This document shows positions 63,107 through 64,000 of a stretch of DNA of 64,000 bases, piece after piece (position 1 is the first letter of the stretch; every line of letters starts with the position of its first letter). Under the pieces are notes generated by a model, which had not been told where the DNA came from, ran no database searches, and saw only the letters and a list, made by a program, of their open reading frames with translations. The DNA lies in NCBI RefSeq assembly GCF_036084755.1, contig NZ_CP107968.1:1850501-1914500 (forward strand), written 5' to 3'. The DNA is from Streptomyces sp. NBC_00370 (GTDB taxonomy: Bacteria > Actinomycetota > Actinomycetes > Streptomycetales > Streptomycetaceae). A program made the position numbers and the translations under genes.

Positions 63107-63757
63107 TCAGACTTCCTGCTCCTCCAGGTCGTCCGTGTCCAGGTCCAGGTCGTCCTCGTCGAAGACCGAGCTGACGTCGAACCGGCACACCACCTGCTGC
63201 GGGTCTGCCTGGTCGAAGGGGGCGCTCAGCCACTCCCCCGGTTCCGGGAGTTCGTCCGCAGCCGACACCCACAGCGTGGAGTCGCCCTCCTCAAGGCCGA
63301 ATTCCTTGTGCCGGGAGGCGATCTCGTCCGGTTCGTACTCGCCGAAGAGCACACCGAGGGCCGCGTGCACACTGCTGCCGACCATGGCGGTCGAGTCGCT
63401 CTCGCCTTCGACGTCCGCGATGCGCTGTGCCTGCGCCAGCAGCCGCTGCGGTTCGGTGACCGCGTAGTCCCGTCGGATCAGGACGCTGAGGGCATTCGGC
63501 TCCTCGGGTCCCGCGTATGGCGGAAGCGAGTCGTCCGGCTCCGGAATCTCGAATGGAGTGACCTCGTCGTAACGGCTGTACAGCCGCTCGTCGTACACCT
63601 CGGCGGCGGCGGCAAGGGCGTTGAACGCCTCGGAGACGGCCTGGTCGTCCTCGCCGGAGCGGTGTTCGACGGCCGCGAGATGACGGTCCAGAGCGATCTT
63701 GACCGCCTCGGCGGCGGCGCGTACCTCGGCGGCGGTGGACTGCGCAGCATCAGACAT
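63107..63757 (-). CDS. Conserved acidic protein of unknown function
   Basis: About 216 residues from the ATG at 63757. N-terminal helical part (AAEVRAAAEAVKIALDRHLAAV), middle with FEIPEPDDSLPPYAGPEEP, and a very acidic end (FDEDDLDLDTDDLEEQEV). No family I can name. TAGCGT ends seven bases before the ATG with no Shine-Dalgarno, a leaderless pattern. Divergent from the 63805 gene. Confidence 0.85.
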   Translation of the reverse strand: MSDAAQSTAAEVRAAAEAVKIALDRHLAAVEHRSGEDDQAVSEAFNALAAAAEVYDERLYSRYDEVTPFEIPEPDDSLPPYAGPEEPNALSVLIRRDYAVTEPQRLLAQAQRIADVEGESDSTAMVGSSVHAALGVLFGEYEPDEIASRHKEFGLEEGDSTLWVSAADELPEPGEWLSAPFDQADPQQVVCRFDVSSVFDEDDLDLDTDDLEEQEV

Positions 63758-63764
63758 AGTGCAG

Positions 63765-63797
63765 ACGCTATCCGTACCTGGCCTCTGCCCGCACAAT
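63765..63797. promoter_or_regulatory. Divergent leaderless promoter pair
   Basis: Minus strand TAGCGT (63765-63770) seven bases before the ATG at 63757; plus strand CACAAT (63792-63797) seven bases before the ATG at 63805. No Shine-Dalgarno on either side. Confidence 0.5.
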
Positions 63798-63804
63798 AGA
63801 TGCG

Positions 63805-63993
63805 ATGCCGGAATACGAATTTGTCGACGTGTACGTGCCGCGCGGGGTTTCCCGCAAGGAAGCGGCCCGTCTGCTCACCGACCATGCCGAGTACGGGCAC
63901 TGGGAACTCGACCGTCTGAGTCTGCACCGGGACGGCAGCCGCAGGGTGCGGTTGCGCCGACGCATCATCCGTCAGGTGCGCGCCACCTGGTGA
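63805..63993 (+). CDS. DUF5703-family small basic protein
   Basis: 62 residues: MPEYEFVDVYVPRGVSRKEA, then HAEYGHWELDRLSLHRDGSR and an Arg-rich end (RRVRLRRRIIRQVRATW). Matches the DUF5703 pattern of small streptomycete proteins. Function unknown; the charge suggests nucleic acid binding. Complete in the window. Confidence 0.88.
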   Translation: MPEYEFVDVYVPRGVSRKEAARLLTDHAEYGHWELDRLSLHRDGSRRVRLRRRIIRQVRATW

Positions 63994-64000
63994 CGACGAC

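Noticed and set aside
1..64000. tRNA, rRNA, CRISPR arrays, insertion sequences, attachment sites
   Set aside because: None were recognised; repeats seen are local hairpins, not arrays or transposon ends.

Overview
High GC, heavy third-position GC bias, GTG/TTG starts, Shine-Dalgarno-less starts and gene content (Pup-proteasome, mycothiol, gylR glycerol operon, SCO1664-family protein) identify this window as chromosomal DNA of a Streptomyces or close relative. No rRNA, tRNA, CRISPR, transposase or phage gene was seen. Gene order matches the conserved actinobacterial stretch that in mycobacteria runs from helY/tatCA/pafBC/pafA through prcAB/pup/dop/mpa, trmI, a RecB-like nuclease, metH and PAC2 to mshC.

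Layout. 1-1424: the 3' end of a membrane protein, a small anchored protein and a TetR regulator. 1527-8363: a TetR-type operator, then a four-gene translationally coupled operon (two DUF1989 proteins, a biotin-dependent urea/guanidine carboxylase, allophanate hydrolase). The DUF1989 pair points to guanidine rather than plain urea as substrate: guanidine is carboxylated, carboxyguanidine is deiminated to allophanate, and allophanate is hydrolysed to ammonia and CO2. 8383-16288 (minus strand): helY, a diacylglycerol-kinase-like gene, tatC, tatA, two small genes, pafC, pafB. 16413-17856: two FKBP prolyl isomerases, one cytosolic and one lipoprotein. 18017-27602: pafA, an MFS/LacI pair sitting between pafA and the proteasome genes, then prcA, prcB, pup, dop and the ATPase arc/mpa: a complete pupylation and proteasome system.

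27856-35877: ferredoxin, anchored FG-GAP-like protein, trmI, site-2 protease with CBS domains, RecB-like nuclease, orphan response regulator, oligopeptide-type binding lipoprotein, HAD phosphatase. 36026-39544: cobalamin-dependent methionine synthase metH. 39746-44783: gylR and the glycerol operon glpF-glpK-glpD with matching IclR-type operators before gylR and glpF. 44898-51442: a GntR/FCD regulator convergent with a five-gene operon (L-fuconate-type dehydratase, SDR, sugar ABC transporter). A 12-bp motif shared by the regulator promoter and the operon promoter links them.

51750-63993: PAC2 protein, mshC, a SCO1664-family kinase-like protein overlapping a DUF3090 protein, a histidine phosphatase, corA, a ferritin-like protein, a LLM oxidoreductase, an aldo/keto reductase coupled to a RecD2-like protein that has lost its ATPase motifs, and two small divergent genes. 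Most transcription units end in long perfect hairpins with little or no U-tract, and at least eight genes have a TAnnnT box 6-8 nt before the start codon, indicating leaderless mRNAs.
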